Below, one piece after another: positions 20,621 to 32,085 of a DNA stretch of 64,000 nt. The translations under genes were made by a program, and so were the position numbers. The notes under the pieces are model-generated. The model was not told the origin of the DNA. It ran no database searches and saw only the letters and a program-made list of their open reading frames with translations. The stretch's first letter is position 1. Every line of letters begins with the position of its first letter. The stretch is from NCBI RefSeq assembly GCF_008728515.1, contig NC_044986.1, positions 111,774,313-111,838,312 of the forward strand, given 5' to 3'. This stretch comes from Papio anubis. Taxonomy: Eukaryota; Chordata; Mammalia; Primates; Cercopithecidae.

Positions 20621-21707
20621 TGTTGTAGGAAAGCTACAAGGTAATGCACCGTGGATGCAGGAAGAGACAAATCCAAGGTAATCAGTACATGTGATGTCAA
20701 TGAGATCCCAAAGTAATACTGAAATACTGATTTATTCAACAAAACATATCTGTGATAAGAGGACAATGAGGGCAAAATCAGAAAAGAGAGTAAGGAGGAA
20801 ATGGGAGGAAACAAACTGCAAAACTCAAAGACCCAGGGAATCAGACAAGGCCCCTGTGAAATAGGCTTGCTCCTCAAAGCTCTCACTTTCCCTGGGATGC
20901 AGCCTCCTGGCCCCCTGGACATTTCCTCTGCCTTTGTTTCCCCCTGCGTGAAATTGTCTAGGCCCCTTCAGTAGACCTTGTTTCCATTCCGCCTGGCCAA
21001 GAACCATGCACCGCCGCCTGGTAGCAATTGCATGGCAGTTGCCTCAGCATCCCAGGTCTCTCCAGCCTGACGTCCCAGTGAGGTCACGTGGACGGGAACA
21101 TCCCCATCACTCTCCCTCCAAGACCCTGTGCTCACACAAGAAATGCAGTGCTTGAGGAGATATGTTGCTTAGTTATATCTGACAACCCCAAATAAATGAT
21201 CTATGAGCCCAAGCAGCTACTCCTCACTGGTATCGATTACTTTGATTCGTGCTGCCATCTCAACTCATATGCTCTGGGAGAATAGTTTGAAGATCTGGGC
21301 AGCCCGGGAAACTGCAGGCATGTTTCCTAGTAGGATGTGCTTTGCTGGATGGAGGATAAGCGTTGGAAAGCACCACATTGGCCAGGTCTGTCCTGCAGAC
21401 TCCCAGCTCACGAAAGAGCCAGAGCGGAAACTCCAGGCAAGCAGTTAGGGCTGGTAAGACACACGGTCAGTGATGAATAAGTAGACTATTATGTCTTGTG
21501 GAAATGACTGTGGGATTTATTTTTCAAGGATTGCATACATGATGTGCTCATTTTCTAGGATTTAATAATTATGGACAAATGTCTAGGCACTAGTGTGAAG
21601 TTGGCATTTTGAGTGCCAAAGTTTACATGTATGCTTACATGTAGAACAGTTGCCAGGCAATACAACTGAATAAAATAATCATTTAATAGTACAGTGGATT
21701 TTGTCAT
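20621..21707. other. unique sequence with CRE/E-box pair
   Basis: About 1.1 kb without a recognised transposon. The minus-strand frame at 20584-20922 starts inside the MIR and has no recognised domain. See the motif entry at 21068. Confidence 0.4.
21068..21090. promoter_or_regulatory. CRE-like and CACGTG E-box pair
   Basis: tgacgtc at 21068-21074 (CREB/ATF-like) and cacgtg at 21085-21090 within gtcacgtgg (USF/TFE-like), 10 bp apart in unique sequence. Motif match only. Confidence 0.3.
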
Positions 21708-21720
21708 AACTAGAGCGATC

Positions 21721-22007
21721 CTGGCCAGGCATGGTGGCTCACGCCTGTAATCCCAGCACTTTGAGAGGCGGAGGTGGGCGGATCACTTGAAGTCAGCAGT
21801 TCGAGACCAGCTTAGTCAATGTAATGAAACCCCATATCTACTAAAAATACAAAAATTAGCTGGGCATGATGGCAGACGCCTGTAACCCCAGCTACTCAGG
21901 AGGCTGAGGCAGGAGAATTGCTTGAACACGGGAGGAGATTGCAGTGAGCTGAGATCGCACCACGAGTTAGACTCCATCTCAAAAAGTAAAAAGTAAAAAT
22001 AAAAATA
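21721..22007 (+). mobile_element. AluS-type element with 3' internal deletion
   Basis: Target duplication aactagagcgatc / aactagagtgatc at 21708-21720 and 22008-22020. About 25-30 bp around the usual tgcactccagcctggg is missing (gcaccacgagttagactcc). Confidence 0.94.
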
Positions 22008-22020
22008 AACTAGAGTGATC

Positions 22021-22621
22021 GTATATCCTGCTTGTCCTGAACAATTTTGTTTTACGTCTTATACACCAACATTATTATTCATAGGGTCTCCTTTTGCCCT
22101 TAAAAGTTATCACGTGGGTCCCCTAGCACAATAAATAGGGTCCAGAGTTGCCTGTATAAAATTGTATAAAATGTGGGGTTCCCTTGTTGTGAGGTTAATG
22201 AATTGAACAAGTGAGGTACCAGACCAGGGAGTTTCTGGGTTGTGCTGCTGGTCCCAGCCTTGTTGTCGCGCCCCCTGGTGGCAGCTTTCTGAGCTGGCTT
22301 AATTATCCATCGGGATGGTTCTGGGTCTTCAGGCTGGCAGGGGTTTTGAGGACAGTGATAGCAATTCTAGAATTCACCCAATTCGTTGGTTTCAAATTCA
22401 TGGAGATTGGCCTCAGAGACTATTGAGATTGGATGGACCCTAGACAGGGCTGCCTTCCTTCCCCTGCCTGGCCTTGACCTCCCTTCTCTGTCATTCCTCC
22501 CCAGGGTAAGAACTTTAGCCCAAACTGTTTAGAGAACTAGGACTGGACATAAAGATGGGAATGAATTGACTAGCACTTTATATTTGGATTCAAGCAATCA
22601 CAGTTAACACTAGTAATCCCA
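22021..22621. other. unique sequence around the CTCF motif
   Basis: No transposon recognised. Includes the near-consensus CTCF motif; start of an Alu-free stretch reaching 28341. Confidence 0.45.
22268..22285 (-). promoter_or_regulatory. near-consensus CTCF binding motif
   Basis: gcgccccctggtggcagc; the reverse complement gctgccaccagggggcgc contains CCACCAGGGGGCGC, a perfect match to the CTCF core. It lies in unique DNA. Occupancy is inferred, not shown by sequence. Confidence 0.75.
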
Positions 22622-22695
22622 ATACTAGTTAACATTTATTGAATGATTTCTATGGGCTAGCAATTTACATTAAGAATGGCATTTCTAATCCAACA
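22622..22695 (+). mobile_element. MIR 5' fragment
   Basis: tagttaacatttattgaatg, tttctatgggctagcaattt and tttctaatcc match the MIR head. Confidence 0.7.
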
Positions 22696-23190
22696 TCAAA
22701 CAACATAAAGTACACTTTAGACTCTGTTGTAATAGAGTTTTATACAACCACATAGGCGTCCATGTTTATCCATACCTAAGAATTACATAGAAAGTGTCGT
22801 TTTGGTTCGAACCTTATTTTTGCTTAAAAATTATAAAAATATAAAAATTATTATTTTTTTCTTGTGTAAAAACAAAGCCTTCAGGTTTTCATTTAAATTG
22901 AACATTAGCCTTTGATTTGAATCATTTATGTCCTTCAGGTGCCCCAAAGCTGTTTGGTAACAGGAACCTTTTAATGTTTTACAGCCTGTTTGGAACTCTT
23001 GCAGCTTGGGCTATTAGGTCCATGGGTGAAGGTCAGCCTGGCAGAGACTCTGGGATCAGTCCTTGGAGGGTGGGTCAAGTTTGAGTAGCTCAAGGTTGAG
23101 TTGAGCTGAATAGCTGCTCTTACCCAGCCTCAGCTCTCAGCCTCCTCGTGATGGGATTCCTGCCATATTTCCATGACTGCTTGTGCAAGG

Positions 23191-23245
23191 ATGTGTGTGT
23201 GTGTGCATGTATGTGTGTGCATGTGAGTATATATGTTTATGTGCA
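23191..23245 (+). repeat. (TG)n-rich microsatellite
   Basis: Interrupted tgtg/catg run (atgtgtgtgtgtgtgcatgt and following). Confidence 0.85.
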
Positions 23246-23640
23246 CACCTGTCTGTTTACAGTCAAGCTGGAAGGGTTTTAGCATGGGAATCAGAATGTG
23301 TTTTTGCAGTCTCTGTCCATTTTAATTGACTCACCTTCCCTGGAAAAGCCTTTGTTCATGCTCTGCCTCCAGCTATCTTTCACAAAAAGCTGATACAGAG
23401 ACATAATAGCTGATCTGTAAATATGCTGAACAAAACATTTCAGAGTGTCATGAAGTGGTAAGAAACTACCAGGCTTAGATTCATAGTTTGTATGTGTTCA
23501 ATGTAAGCGAAGAACTGTGACAGCACATACAATAGGCACCTTCTGTATAACCTTTCCTGAGCTGTTGGCACTCAGGAAGCCACAGTGCACTGGATCCAAG
23601 GAGTTGCTACTCTTAATTTTATCCTGGTCTCTGTCCTCAG

Positions 23641-23706
23641 AAAAGAAGCTGGTTTCATTCTGGTCTCTGCAGTCATGAATATTACCACCTTCCTGCTGGC
23701 AATCAT
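23641..23706 (+). other. possible cassette exon (splice-site based)
   Basis: A pyrimidine-rich acceptor (tggtctctgtcctcag, ending 23640) and a donor gtaaga (from 23707) bracket a 66-bp segment open in at least one frame. Chance occurrence of such pairs is common in intergenic DNA, and no homology is recognised. Confidence 0.15.
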
Positions 23707-24479
23707 GTAAGAAACTGATTAGCCCCAGCTTGACTCCCCCTGCAACAGGGGATGCCTGGAGAGCTCACTGCACGAAAAGTCAGACTTGATGTTCAAAACT
23801 GAGCAAGTTTATTTGTTATCCGAAGAGAGAATGGAATAAGTGGGGAACCTTAGGGAAATAAGTTTTACAGGTAGTTTTCAGTCTCTAACTGCAGCCTGAG
23901 TTCCCTCTGCTAGTTTCTGATGGCAACCGATCTTTTTTTTATGAAAGAAAACACAGGGGAGACAATTTACTTTTGTCAGAAAGATGTACTATCTCGTGCA
24001 GATGTGATTCCCTCCCAGGTATGGTTTTTTCTTTTTGCATTCCACCGAATTCCTAAAACAGATTCTGGAACTTCGGTTTCTGGTTCTTGCCCCATTTCTA
24101 ACTTGCTGGATTATAACAGGTAATATCCTTAAACACGCTGAGCCTGTTTCCACTCAAGCAAAAATAAGAATTAGGACATCTCGCCTACCTAAAAAGGAAT
24201 GCCAAGGGAATCTGGTGGATTATTTTTGATGTTTGGGAGAAAGAAATAGCATCTACTACTAATAATAATTCTCATTGTTCTATGTGAGCCTGCCCTGAGA
24301 ATAAGAATTGCTATTTCACTTTTAAGGAATGAAAGAAAAATGGAGGGAAACAGAGAGATGATGATTTAATACTTTGATCAATCTGAAATGAAATAGGGAC
24401 ACTTCTCTAAGACCTGGATATAGTTCGTAATTTCAAGCTAACAGTATCTGAAAAATCAGCCAAGCTATTTTTCAAAGGG

Positions 24480-24605
24480 CATTTGGAAGAGAATAATATA
24501 ATGTTACTAACAGATTAATAATAGATTTTACACAGATGAATAATATTGATGATATGATAGATAATAATATAGATTAATAATACTACAAATAGAATAATAT
24601 TTCTT
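24480..24605. repeat. AT-rich low-complexity block
   Basis: Repeated aataata/gataata sequence without an exact period. Confidence 0.6.
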
Positions 24606-25549
24606 AAAACCGAAAGAAGCTTTTATGTGTTTTAAGGAGATAAAAGAGAGAGAACCACAAAATAAGAGATTTCAGAAACTTTATCCGCTTGACACCGCAG
24701 AAATGAACAGCTCCTGAGGCAGCAACCCTCTTTGTTTTTTAACACCCTTTCCCCACAATGCCAGCATAGTGCTGTGAGAAGTAGTAGGGTTGATGAGTGA
24801 ATGAAGAAACGCAGAGATGGATGAGTCAACAAAGGACTAAGTGAATGTTCTCACATCGCTAGAGTGCTTTGTTGTTTGCTTTTACTTTTGTGGTTATAGC
24901 AGCTGATTGTAGGGGATTTGCAAAATGAAGATAAGTATAAAAACGAAAATTAAAATCACAGAGGAAATCCCCTGGGGTCTTCATTTACAGGTTTGTGCTT
25001 TTGCCAACATACATAGCTAGTTATGTAAATTTAATGCATAGAAATTCTGTGTCTTAAAGTCTGATCTTCATGGAATTAAAAAAGAAAGGGAATTTCCATA
25101 GTTTGCGTGAGAAGCAGGGGACATGGGTTGGAATGGATCAGTGTTCACAACAGAACCTTCTAGAGACTGAGAAGTCTAGGAAAGGAGTAATGCATTTCTA
25201 TCAATCTCATCAAACTAAGAAGTGAGCCAGTGTCTTAGCGAGAGGAACCTGGAGCTGACATAGAACATTAAAGCAGTATCTCTAGGCATATGTATTTGTT
25301 ATATAATCCATATTATCTGTAGTTTTTTTAAATTTGTAGACCAGCACCGCTGGTCCCTGCTGCAACCTTTTGCATGAGTTTCCAGACCGTCTTTTATTGT
25401 TTATGGATGTTTCTGGTCTCTTCTCTACCCAACTAAATTGCATGTTCTTCAAAGGCCAGACTGGGTCTTGTTCTGAATTAATCCCTCTGGTTTTTCATTC
25501 ACTCCACAAGTTTCCATTGCACACTTGTGGGGGAGGGTGTTTGTCTGTT

Positions 25550-25583
25550 TACGTGTGTCTGTGTGTGTGTGTGGGGGGGGGGT
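25550..25583 (+). repeat. (GT)n plus G-run
   Basis: gtgtgtctgtgtgtgtgtgt followed by nine or more G, within ttgtctgtttacgtg context. Confidence 0.8.
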
Positions 25584-27769
25584 GGTAAAACACCAAGAAT
25601 TAAAAAGCAATGAAATGTGACATTTCTGTTTTCTGGAAGTTTGGTTTCTGATTGATAAGACAAGGTTTCTGGACCCGAAAGTGTTAAGTAAAAATATCAG
25701 CAAAGGCTCACTCATGCTTCCATTGCACAGTTCCCAACGTGAGGCACGTCACTTGGTGCATTATTCTCAGTTGACGGATTGATTAATTAAGAGGCAACCT
25801 ATCAGGGAAAAAGCAAGGTAAAGTACTGTTCAATGGTTTACAGACAGTCTAATGTGTTTAGAAATCATCAAGAGTAAGACTGTGTTATTCCCAAGATCAT
25901 GATTACCAGAAATCCCATTCAAACAAAAAATAAAATTAGCCATGGATGGCCCAGAGTAGAATTTCTGAAAACAATATTTAACCTGACCTAGATAATGACA
26001 AGGATAACAGTGCAGTCCTTGATGTTGGAGTCAGCAAATACAGGCTGTTACTCTTTATTTCTTTTTGTGGTGTTACTGTCTGTGCAAATATATTTAGTTC
26101 ATGTTGCTATGTACACAGCAGTGACAACTGCAGCCTATTGGGGTGATTATAAATGCAACAGTGAATAAATAAATCATCCTTTGGTGACCCCTGGCAGAAA
26201 AAGTTGATGCAAAAATGCTTAAAAACTCTTTGAAGGAATTCATTAAATTTTAGAATTCAGTAACCTAGAGGGGAGATGTTCATTCCTGGAAACTCACAGA
26301 ATAAAATCACACCTTGGTAATACCATGCTCACTGATGTACTTGAGCTTATTGTCTCACACTGCGGAGGGAACAAGAAGGCTCTTATTTGGAGAGGTTTAA
26401 AGACAAAAATACATAAGTCCAAGAGATCCTGAAGCTCTCTTAAGGAAAGAGGTTAAAAGAAGAAGGTTCTTAATACACATGAAGATTTGAAGAGGCTGAT
26501 GCTGCAAGAATAAAAGGAATATGGAGGAAATTTATCACACAATAGTACACACTACTGTAACAGGTTTCTTTTAGCAGAGTTTTGTTATGTGAATTTATAT
26601 TTCCTGATATATATATTTCCACTTTCCCATTTTTGCTTCTAAGCTAATTAGGTTGTAAGAGCTGTTATTTTAAACAAGTTAATCAATCTCTTTTAACATC
26701 TTTCAAATAAGATAAACAAAACAGGTGTGTGTAGATACACACTGATATTCAAAATGTTGCTGTGTATACAGCTACACAAAACCCAGTTAGCAATTCTCAC
26801 AAAGAAAAAGTGGAGAATGAGGTATGTTATTCTCCATCCAAAAGAATGGTTTCATATAAAGCCTGGAAAAGTCAGTGAATTGGAATTCCCTTGGATGATA
26901 AGGGGATGGTGATTTTAGGGATAAAAAACCACCAAGGAGATAGCTGTGCACCTTTGGCTGGGGCTCAGAATTGTTGATTATTAGCAACTCTGGCTGAAAG
27001 TGTGGTCAGCTAAGACCAGTGGAGATTAAAACCTGGTTGAAATGTCAACCGGGGATGCGAAAAAGTGGTCTGGTGGAGGTGGAGACAGACAGTGAGTGAG
27101 AACATAATTCAAATTCTAGAATAAAGAGAAAACAGGAAGCAAGAATGAAAAAACATCTAGGAAAGTATAGAAAGAGTTGTAACCACTTATGAGGAGATGA
27201 AGCATTTGCCAGGAGAGAGAAAAAAAAAAAAAAAAAACCTCAGCCAGTTGAGCTGAAAAATCCTATCTAAATATGAAAGCAGGGAATATATTCTGAGGCT
27301 GGAAATATTCATCAATGTGTTAAATGTCACACATTCTAAAAATATGAGATAGATTTCAACAGCCCTATAGTTAAAGACTGATGATTGGAATTTTGCTTTT
27401 ATGATGCCATAGCAATTCACATGGTTCTTAAGTCTCCATAGCAACAGCCCGATACTACTTTTTGTTCTCTTGTGTAGTCACGTGATGCTGGATGCACTGC
27501 ATAGAAAACAGAGGGGAGCGGTTGATTGTATTTCTTAATTAGTGACGCAGAGATCAGGGATCATGGGACAGGACTTTTACTGGGATTGGTCCTGGGTCTT
27601 GTAAACTAGGGCTGTCCCTCGATAGCCTTTCTCTCAGGAGCTGGCACTTCCACTGGCTGTTCACCTTTGACCCTACTAGCCTCTGCTTTCTCTCAACTAC
27701 TGTTGTTTTATGAGTTGCGTGTCCATTTAGATAAAATTCTCTCAAAGCAGAAGACCCTTTCTATTTGGG

Positions 27770-28330
27770 ATTCCCAACTGAAACCATGCCCCAAAGAGTT
27801 AAAGAAGCCAATGGCTAACTTCTTGGGCTTACAGGATAACCCATAAGAAAAGCAAAAACTTGCTGAAAAGCTGAAACTGAGACTATGCCCCCAAGAGTGC
27901 AACCAGTAACTAACAAATATTATTGAGGGTGCAGGTTAACGCATAAGAAAAGAAACCTCTTACTACACCACTAAAATTCTCCACCTATGAGATAAGAGAA
28001 CTGGCTGAAGTCGGTGGGAACCAATATGGCTGACTGGGGTCTGCGCAGAACCAGGTCACAGCCTAAATTTCCACCCATGTTTCGCACTAACTTCCTCCAA
28101 ATTCGCACACAACAGCCCCAGGGGGCATCACGAAGAGATAACTGCGCATGCCCACAGACTTGCCAGCTCTCCCGCTTCCTTCCACCAGTCACTTGCTTAT
28201 CCCCAAATCCACGCCCCCAACCTTTTCCAATAAAAAATACTGCCTTGGAGCCAGCGCAGGCAGACAGATTTGAGTTTGACTCCTGTCTCCTTGTGAGTAG
28301 ACTTGCAATACAAAGCTTTTCTTTTCAAAA
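27770..28330 (+). mobile_element. probable class I ERV solo LTR
   Basis: A retroviral-LTR-like segment: ttccaataaaaaatactgcc contains a polyadenylation signal, followed by gactcctgtctccttg, gacttgcaatacaaagcttt and an AT-rich end near 28330. Two diverged ~80-bp internal copies (27778-27853, 27871-27953) share ctgaaac...atgcccc and cataagaaaag. Left boundary and subfamily are uncertain; no internal viral genes adjoin it. Confidence 0.6.
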
Positions 28331-28341
28331 ATCCAGTGTTG

Positions 28342-28672
28342 ACCGGGTGCCGGGACTCACACCGGTAATCCCAGCGCTTTGGGGGACCAAGGTGGAAGGA
28401 TTACTGGAGGCCAGGAATTTGAGGCCAGACTGGACAACAAGGAAACTCCAGCTCTACAAAAAATTTATTAGCCAGGCGTGGTAGCACACGCCTGTGGTTT
28501 CAAATACTTGGGAGGCAGAGGTGGTCTCAGCTACTCGGGAGGCAGGATCACTAGAGCCTTGGAAGTTGAGGTTGCCGTGAGCTATGATGGTGCCACTGCA
28601 CTCCAGCCTGGGCAACAGAGCAAGACCCTGACTCTGAAAAATGAACAAACAACAAATAAACAAACAAAAAAA
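28342..28672 (+). mobile_element. AluJ-type element with internal duplication
   Basis: Highly diverged dimer. The second arm contains extra sequence at 28505-28550, where ttgggaggcagaggtgg is followed by a second ctactcgggaggc. It sits just after the ERV LTR. Confidence 0.88.
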
Positions 28673-28867
28673 CCAGGTGTCATAGTATTGGCTTCTAGCG
28701 CATCCAGCAGTGAGCCCTTTTTTCTGGTAATACAGTTGTCTTGAAGATGGTAGAACTACCAACATGAGAGGGGTGGTCATTTGCTATGAAGAAAAGACTA
28801 TTTTCACTTCAGGATGAGCAAGAAGCTCATCTGCTAGGACAAGGGCATACTGTTGCATCAGAATCTA

Positions 28868-28960
28868 TTCCACAGTTTTCCTGTCTGTGAAATGGGAGTG
28901 ATAACCAAAACCCTCTTCTTACTCACAGGGTAATGTCCATGAAATGTTTAGACAAGTTTT
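28868..28960 (-). mobile_element. MIR fragment
   Basis: ttttcctgtctgtgaaatgg, agtgataacc and actcacagggtaatgtccat match reverse-complement MIR. Confidence 0.7.
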
Positions 28961-29427
28961 GTCAAATATATTTTGGAAAGTGGTATACGTGTGTGCAGAA
29001 CCTGACTTACTGCCTTAGGCTTATGTATGAGAGGTATCAAGGTGCTTCATGTTTTAGCCTGGAGTCAGAGAGCGTGCTATGAAGTTTGCAAGCATAATTA
29101 AGACAGATAGAAATCTCTCCTGAGCTCTCATTAAATTTACAAGGGTTTTCCTACTGCGGCCGACTCAAGTTTCTAACACTTTTGCCTTCCTTCTCATTAA
29201 TGAGCATCAGGCTGAGTTAAGATCTGTCTAAACTCACCTTGACATTGGCTGTTTTTCAGTGGGAGTCAGAAGTTCATGGGCTCTAGTCCTAAGTGATGAC
29301 ACTAACATCTGTTACCCTGACTGAATCAATTCCCTCTTTTCATTTATTTTTTTCTTTATAGGACAGGACATTTATATAAGAACAAAGAATGTTACTTGGT
29401 ACAGAGAAGGCAGTCTGTAAATATTAT
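28961..29427. other. unique sequence, no feature seen
   Basis: No repeat family or regulatory cluster recognised. Confidence 0.4.
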
Positions 29428-29437
29428 CTTCCTCCTT

Positions 29438-29737
29438 TTTTTTTTTTTTTTTTTGAAATGGAGTTTCGCTCTTGTTGCCCAGGCTGGAGTGCAATGGTGC
29501 AATCTTGGCTCACTGCAACCTCTGCCTCCTGGGTTCTAGCAATTCTCCTATCTCAGCCTCCAGAGTAGCTGGGATTACAGGTGCATGCCACCACACCTAG
29601 CTAATTTTTGTATTTTTAGTGGCGACAAGGTTTTGTCATATTGGTCAGGCTGGTCTTGAACTCCTCACCTCAGGTGATCCACCCACCTCTGCCTGCCAAA
29701 GTGCTGGGATTACAGGCGTGAGCGACCATGCCCGGCC
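29438..29737 (-). mobile_element. AluS-type element
   Basis: Full-length reverse Alu with target duplication tcttcctcct near 29428-29437 and 29744-29753. Confidence 0.95.
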
Positions 29738-29753
29738 TGTTCTCTTCCTCCTC

Positions 29754-30105
29754 TTACCCCTTTTTCCACCTCAAATTCTTGCATTTCTGGCATTTTGCTA
29801 TTGGAATTTCAAAGGTGAGACAGTGACGTAGGAATATTTGGAACTGAGGGTGACATTGTAGCACTGCTGCAGCATCATCACTGATGCAAGATGCTAAACT
29901 GTTACTATCTACAGGACACCATACCCAGAGGTGGAAATACACAGCCATGAGACCTTGTACTTGAGGGTTAAAATACAGTTCAGGGTTAAAAGATAACAGC
30001 ACAAGGTAACTTAAGCTAAATGTCAAACAGGCAGTGAAAACAAGCAGAGGTGAGCTGGGTTGCTCAGGGAAAACTTCCCATAAAGGAGTTGTTTTTTCGG
30101 GGGAT
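29754..30105. other. unique sequence between Alus
   Basis: Single-copy-looking. The minus-strand frame at 29754-30182 spans this and runs into Alu sequence; not called. Confidence 0.4.
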
Positions 30106-30407
30106 TTTGTTTTGTTTTGTTTTTGAGACAAAGTCTCGCTGTGTTGCCCAGACTGGAGGGCAGTGCTGCAATCACTGCTCATTGCTGCCTTAACCTCCCA
30201 GGCTCAGGCAATCCCCCCACCTTGTTCTACCAAGTTGCTGGGACCACAGGCACATGCTACTGGTGCTCAGCTAATTTTCTGATTTTTCATAGAGATGGAG
30301 TCTCATTATGTTGCTCAGGTTGGTCTCAAACTCCTGGTCTCGAGTGAGCCTTCCACCTCAGCCTCCCAAAGTGTTGGGATTATAGGTGCGAGCCACTGTG
30401 ACCAGCC
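30106..30407 (-). mobile_element. AluJ-type element
   Basis: Diverged reverse dimer with (GTTTT)n-like tail at 30103-30122. Confidence 0.92.
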
Positions 30408-30435
30408 AAGAAGATGAGTTGATGAGGACTTTGAA

Positions 30436-30510
30436 GAAAGCTAATGTCTATTGAGGGCTTATTAAGTAATGGACATTGGGCCTTAGCCTGCTTTATCTCT
30501 TTGATTAAAG
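30436..30510 (+). mobile_element. MIR fragment
   Basis: gctaatgtctattgagggct and tattaagtaatggacattgg match the MIR head. Confidence 0.65.
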
Positions 30511-31269
30511 GTTGGATTCTGGATAAGGACATGAAGGTAGAAAGGTGGGACTGATTGAAGAGGGAATGATTAGATAATGAGTTTGGCAGGAGGGGAGGTA
30601 AATAGGAAAGGAGATAGCAGATGATTCTAAAAGCCAAAGTAAAGAGCTGGTGTACTGAGAAGTCATTATACATTTTCAATAGGGAATGCTGTGTGCCCAA
30701 TTATAGGATTTCAGAAGGAAGCACTGAAGTCTGAGAAAAGCAACCAGACCACAGAAAGAGACCAGGCAGCCAGTCATGGGTCCTCGGCACAGGGGGAGAG
30801 GCAGGAGTCCAGAAACGTTGACTTGAGAATCCAGTAATTTTTTATTGGTTCCAGGCATTTTGTGGAAAAGGTCCAGTAAATGGTGAAATAAGTCATTTTT
30901 ACATCAAAAACAAAAGGTTGACTAGATGAAAGATTACATCAAGGACAGCACCTGGAGAGTCTAAGGAAGGAGCTCCTTTGGGGGAAAGGAGGTTAGAGGG
31001 AAGTTTTCAATGTATTCAGCATGGAGAAGCTACACGCAGGTGGAGACACCTTCCCAATAGGACACTAGAGATGGGAAAATTGTATTGTGGGCGCTGCCTG
31101 AATGCATCCCATTGCCATCTCCTGGGAAAACTGGGAACCCCACAGTCCCAAGGCCCATAAAGCTAATGGCATGTTTTATCTCTCTGTTTTATATCTCTCT
31201 TTCCCCTTAGTGAATTATGGAAGCAAATAAAACCAAATTCCCCAAGTCTATTTCTAACCCCCAAAATAC
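30511..31269. other. unique sequence
   Basis: No recognised element or supported gene. Overlapping short frames on both strands are uninformative. Confidence 0.4.
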
Positions 31270-31271
31270 GT

Positions 31272-31325
31272 ATTTTACCAAGTATTTATTGAGTTCCTTC
31301 TCTGTGACAGGATTCTCTGTATCCC
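31272..31325 (-). mobile_element. L2-like fragment
   Basis: ttaccaagtatttattgagt then tccttctctgtgacagg resembles reverse-complement L2 3' terminus. Confidence 0.5.
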
Positions 31326-31504
31326 TCCCAGCCACTGTTTCTGGCTGATCTTTTTCTATGTCAATTTGGGGGTAAATGGAGAAAGGCATGAGATATAGGT
31401 CGAAGCAAATGTCCATGGAGCATTCTTTAAGTCAGTCATTCCACCATAATGGCTCAATTCCTTTATTTACAAAGGACATATATAGCCAACAGTATGTTGA
31501 GAAA

Positions 31505-31620
31505 GAAAGAACATCAGATTAGGAAGGCTGAGGACCTCTGTAATCTTAGGAAAGTCACTGAACTCTCTGGGACTCAATTTACTTATCTGTGAAATGATGG
31601 GCTAGTTGACATATAATTTG
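31505..31620 (-). mobile_element. MIR fragment
   Basis: ggaaagtcactgaactctct, gggactcaatttacttatct and gtgaaatgatgggctag are the reverse-complement MIR core. Confidence 0.8.
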
Positions 31621-31737
31621 ACTATAATATCCTATAATCTTATATCATGGAGTTAGGCTCATAATGCCTTTAAGAAATTGCATCATTGCATTTATAGAAT
31701 GCAAGCTGTTTCTTGTTGTAAGCAAGAGTGTCTTCTT

Positions 31738-31800
31738 ACCTTCCCTTCCTTTCCCTCCCTTTCCCTTTCCTTTTCCCTTTCCCTTTCCCTTTCCCTTTCT
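31738..31800 (+). repeat. (CCCTTT)n hexanucleotide-like tract
   Basis: Pure pyrimidine run (ccctttccctttccctttcc in its regular part), grown from the poly-T end of the adjacent reverse Alu. Confidence 0.92.
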
Positions 31801-32085
31801 TGATTTCAAGACAGAGCCTTGCTCTGTCATCCAAGCTGGAGTGCAAAGGCATGATCCTAACTCACTGACTCCCCAAACTCAAGAGGATTGCTCAAACAAT
31901 CCTCTTGCCTCAACCTGATTAGTAGCTAGAAATGTGCACCACCACACCTGGCTAATTTTGTTATTTTTTGTAGAGACAGGGTCTCAGTATGTTGCCCAAG
32001 CTGGTCTCAAAACTGGGCTCAAGCAGTCTTCCCTCCCTGGCCTCCCAAAGTGCTGTGATTATAGGCATGAACCACCATGCAGAGA
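31801..32085 (-). mobile_element. AluJ-type element
   Basis: Old reverse dimer. A local aggattg...caatcct inverted motif is visible in its right arm (31882-31904). Confidence 0.88.

Larger units (their letters stand above)
22696..27769. other. long Alu-free unique stretch
   Basis: About 5 kb of AT-rich, mostly single-copy-looking DNA. A segment near 24920-24970 (gataagtataaaaacgaaaa) faintly resembles an old L1 3' end. Small simple repeats, an AT-rich block and one candidate exon are listed separately. No coding frame is supported. Confidence 0.45.

Noticed and set aside
28014..28484. 156-codon plus-strand open frame
   Set aside because: Spans the LTR-like segment into the AluJ at 28342; a fusion of two repeats.
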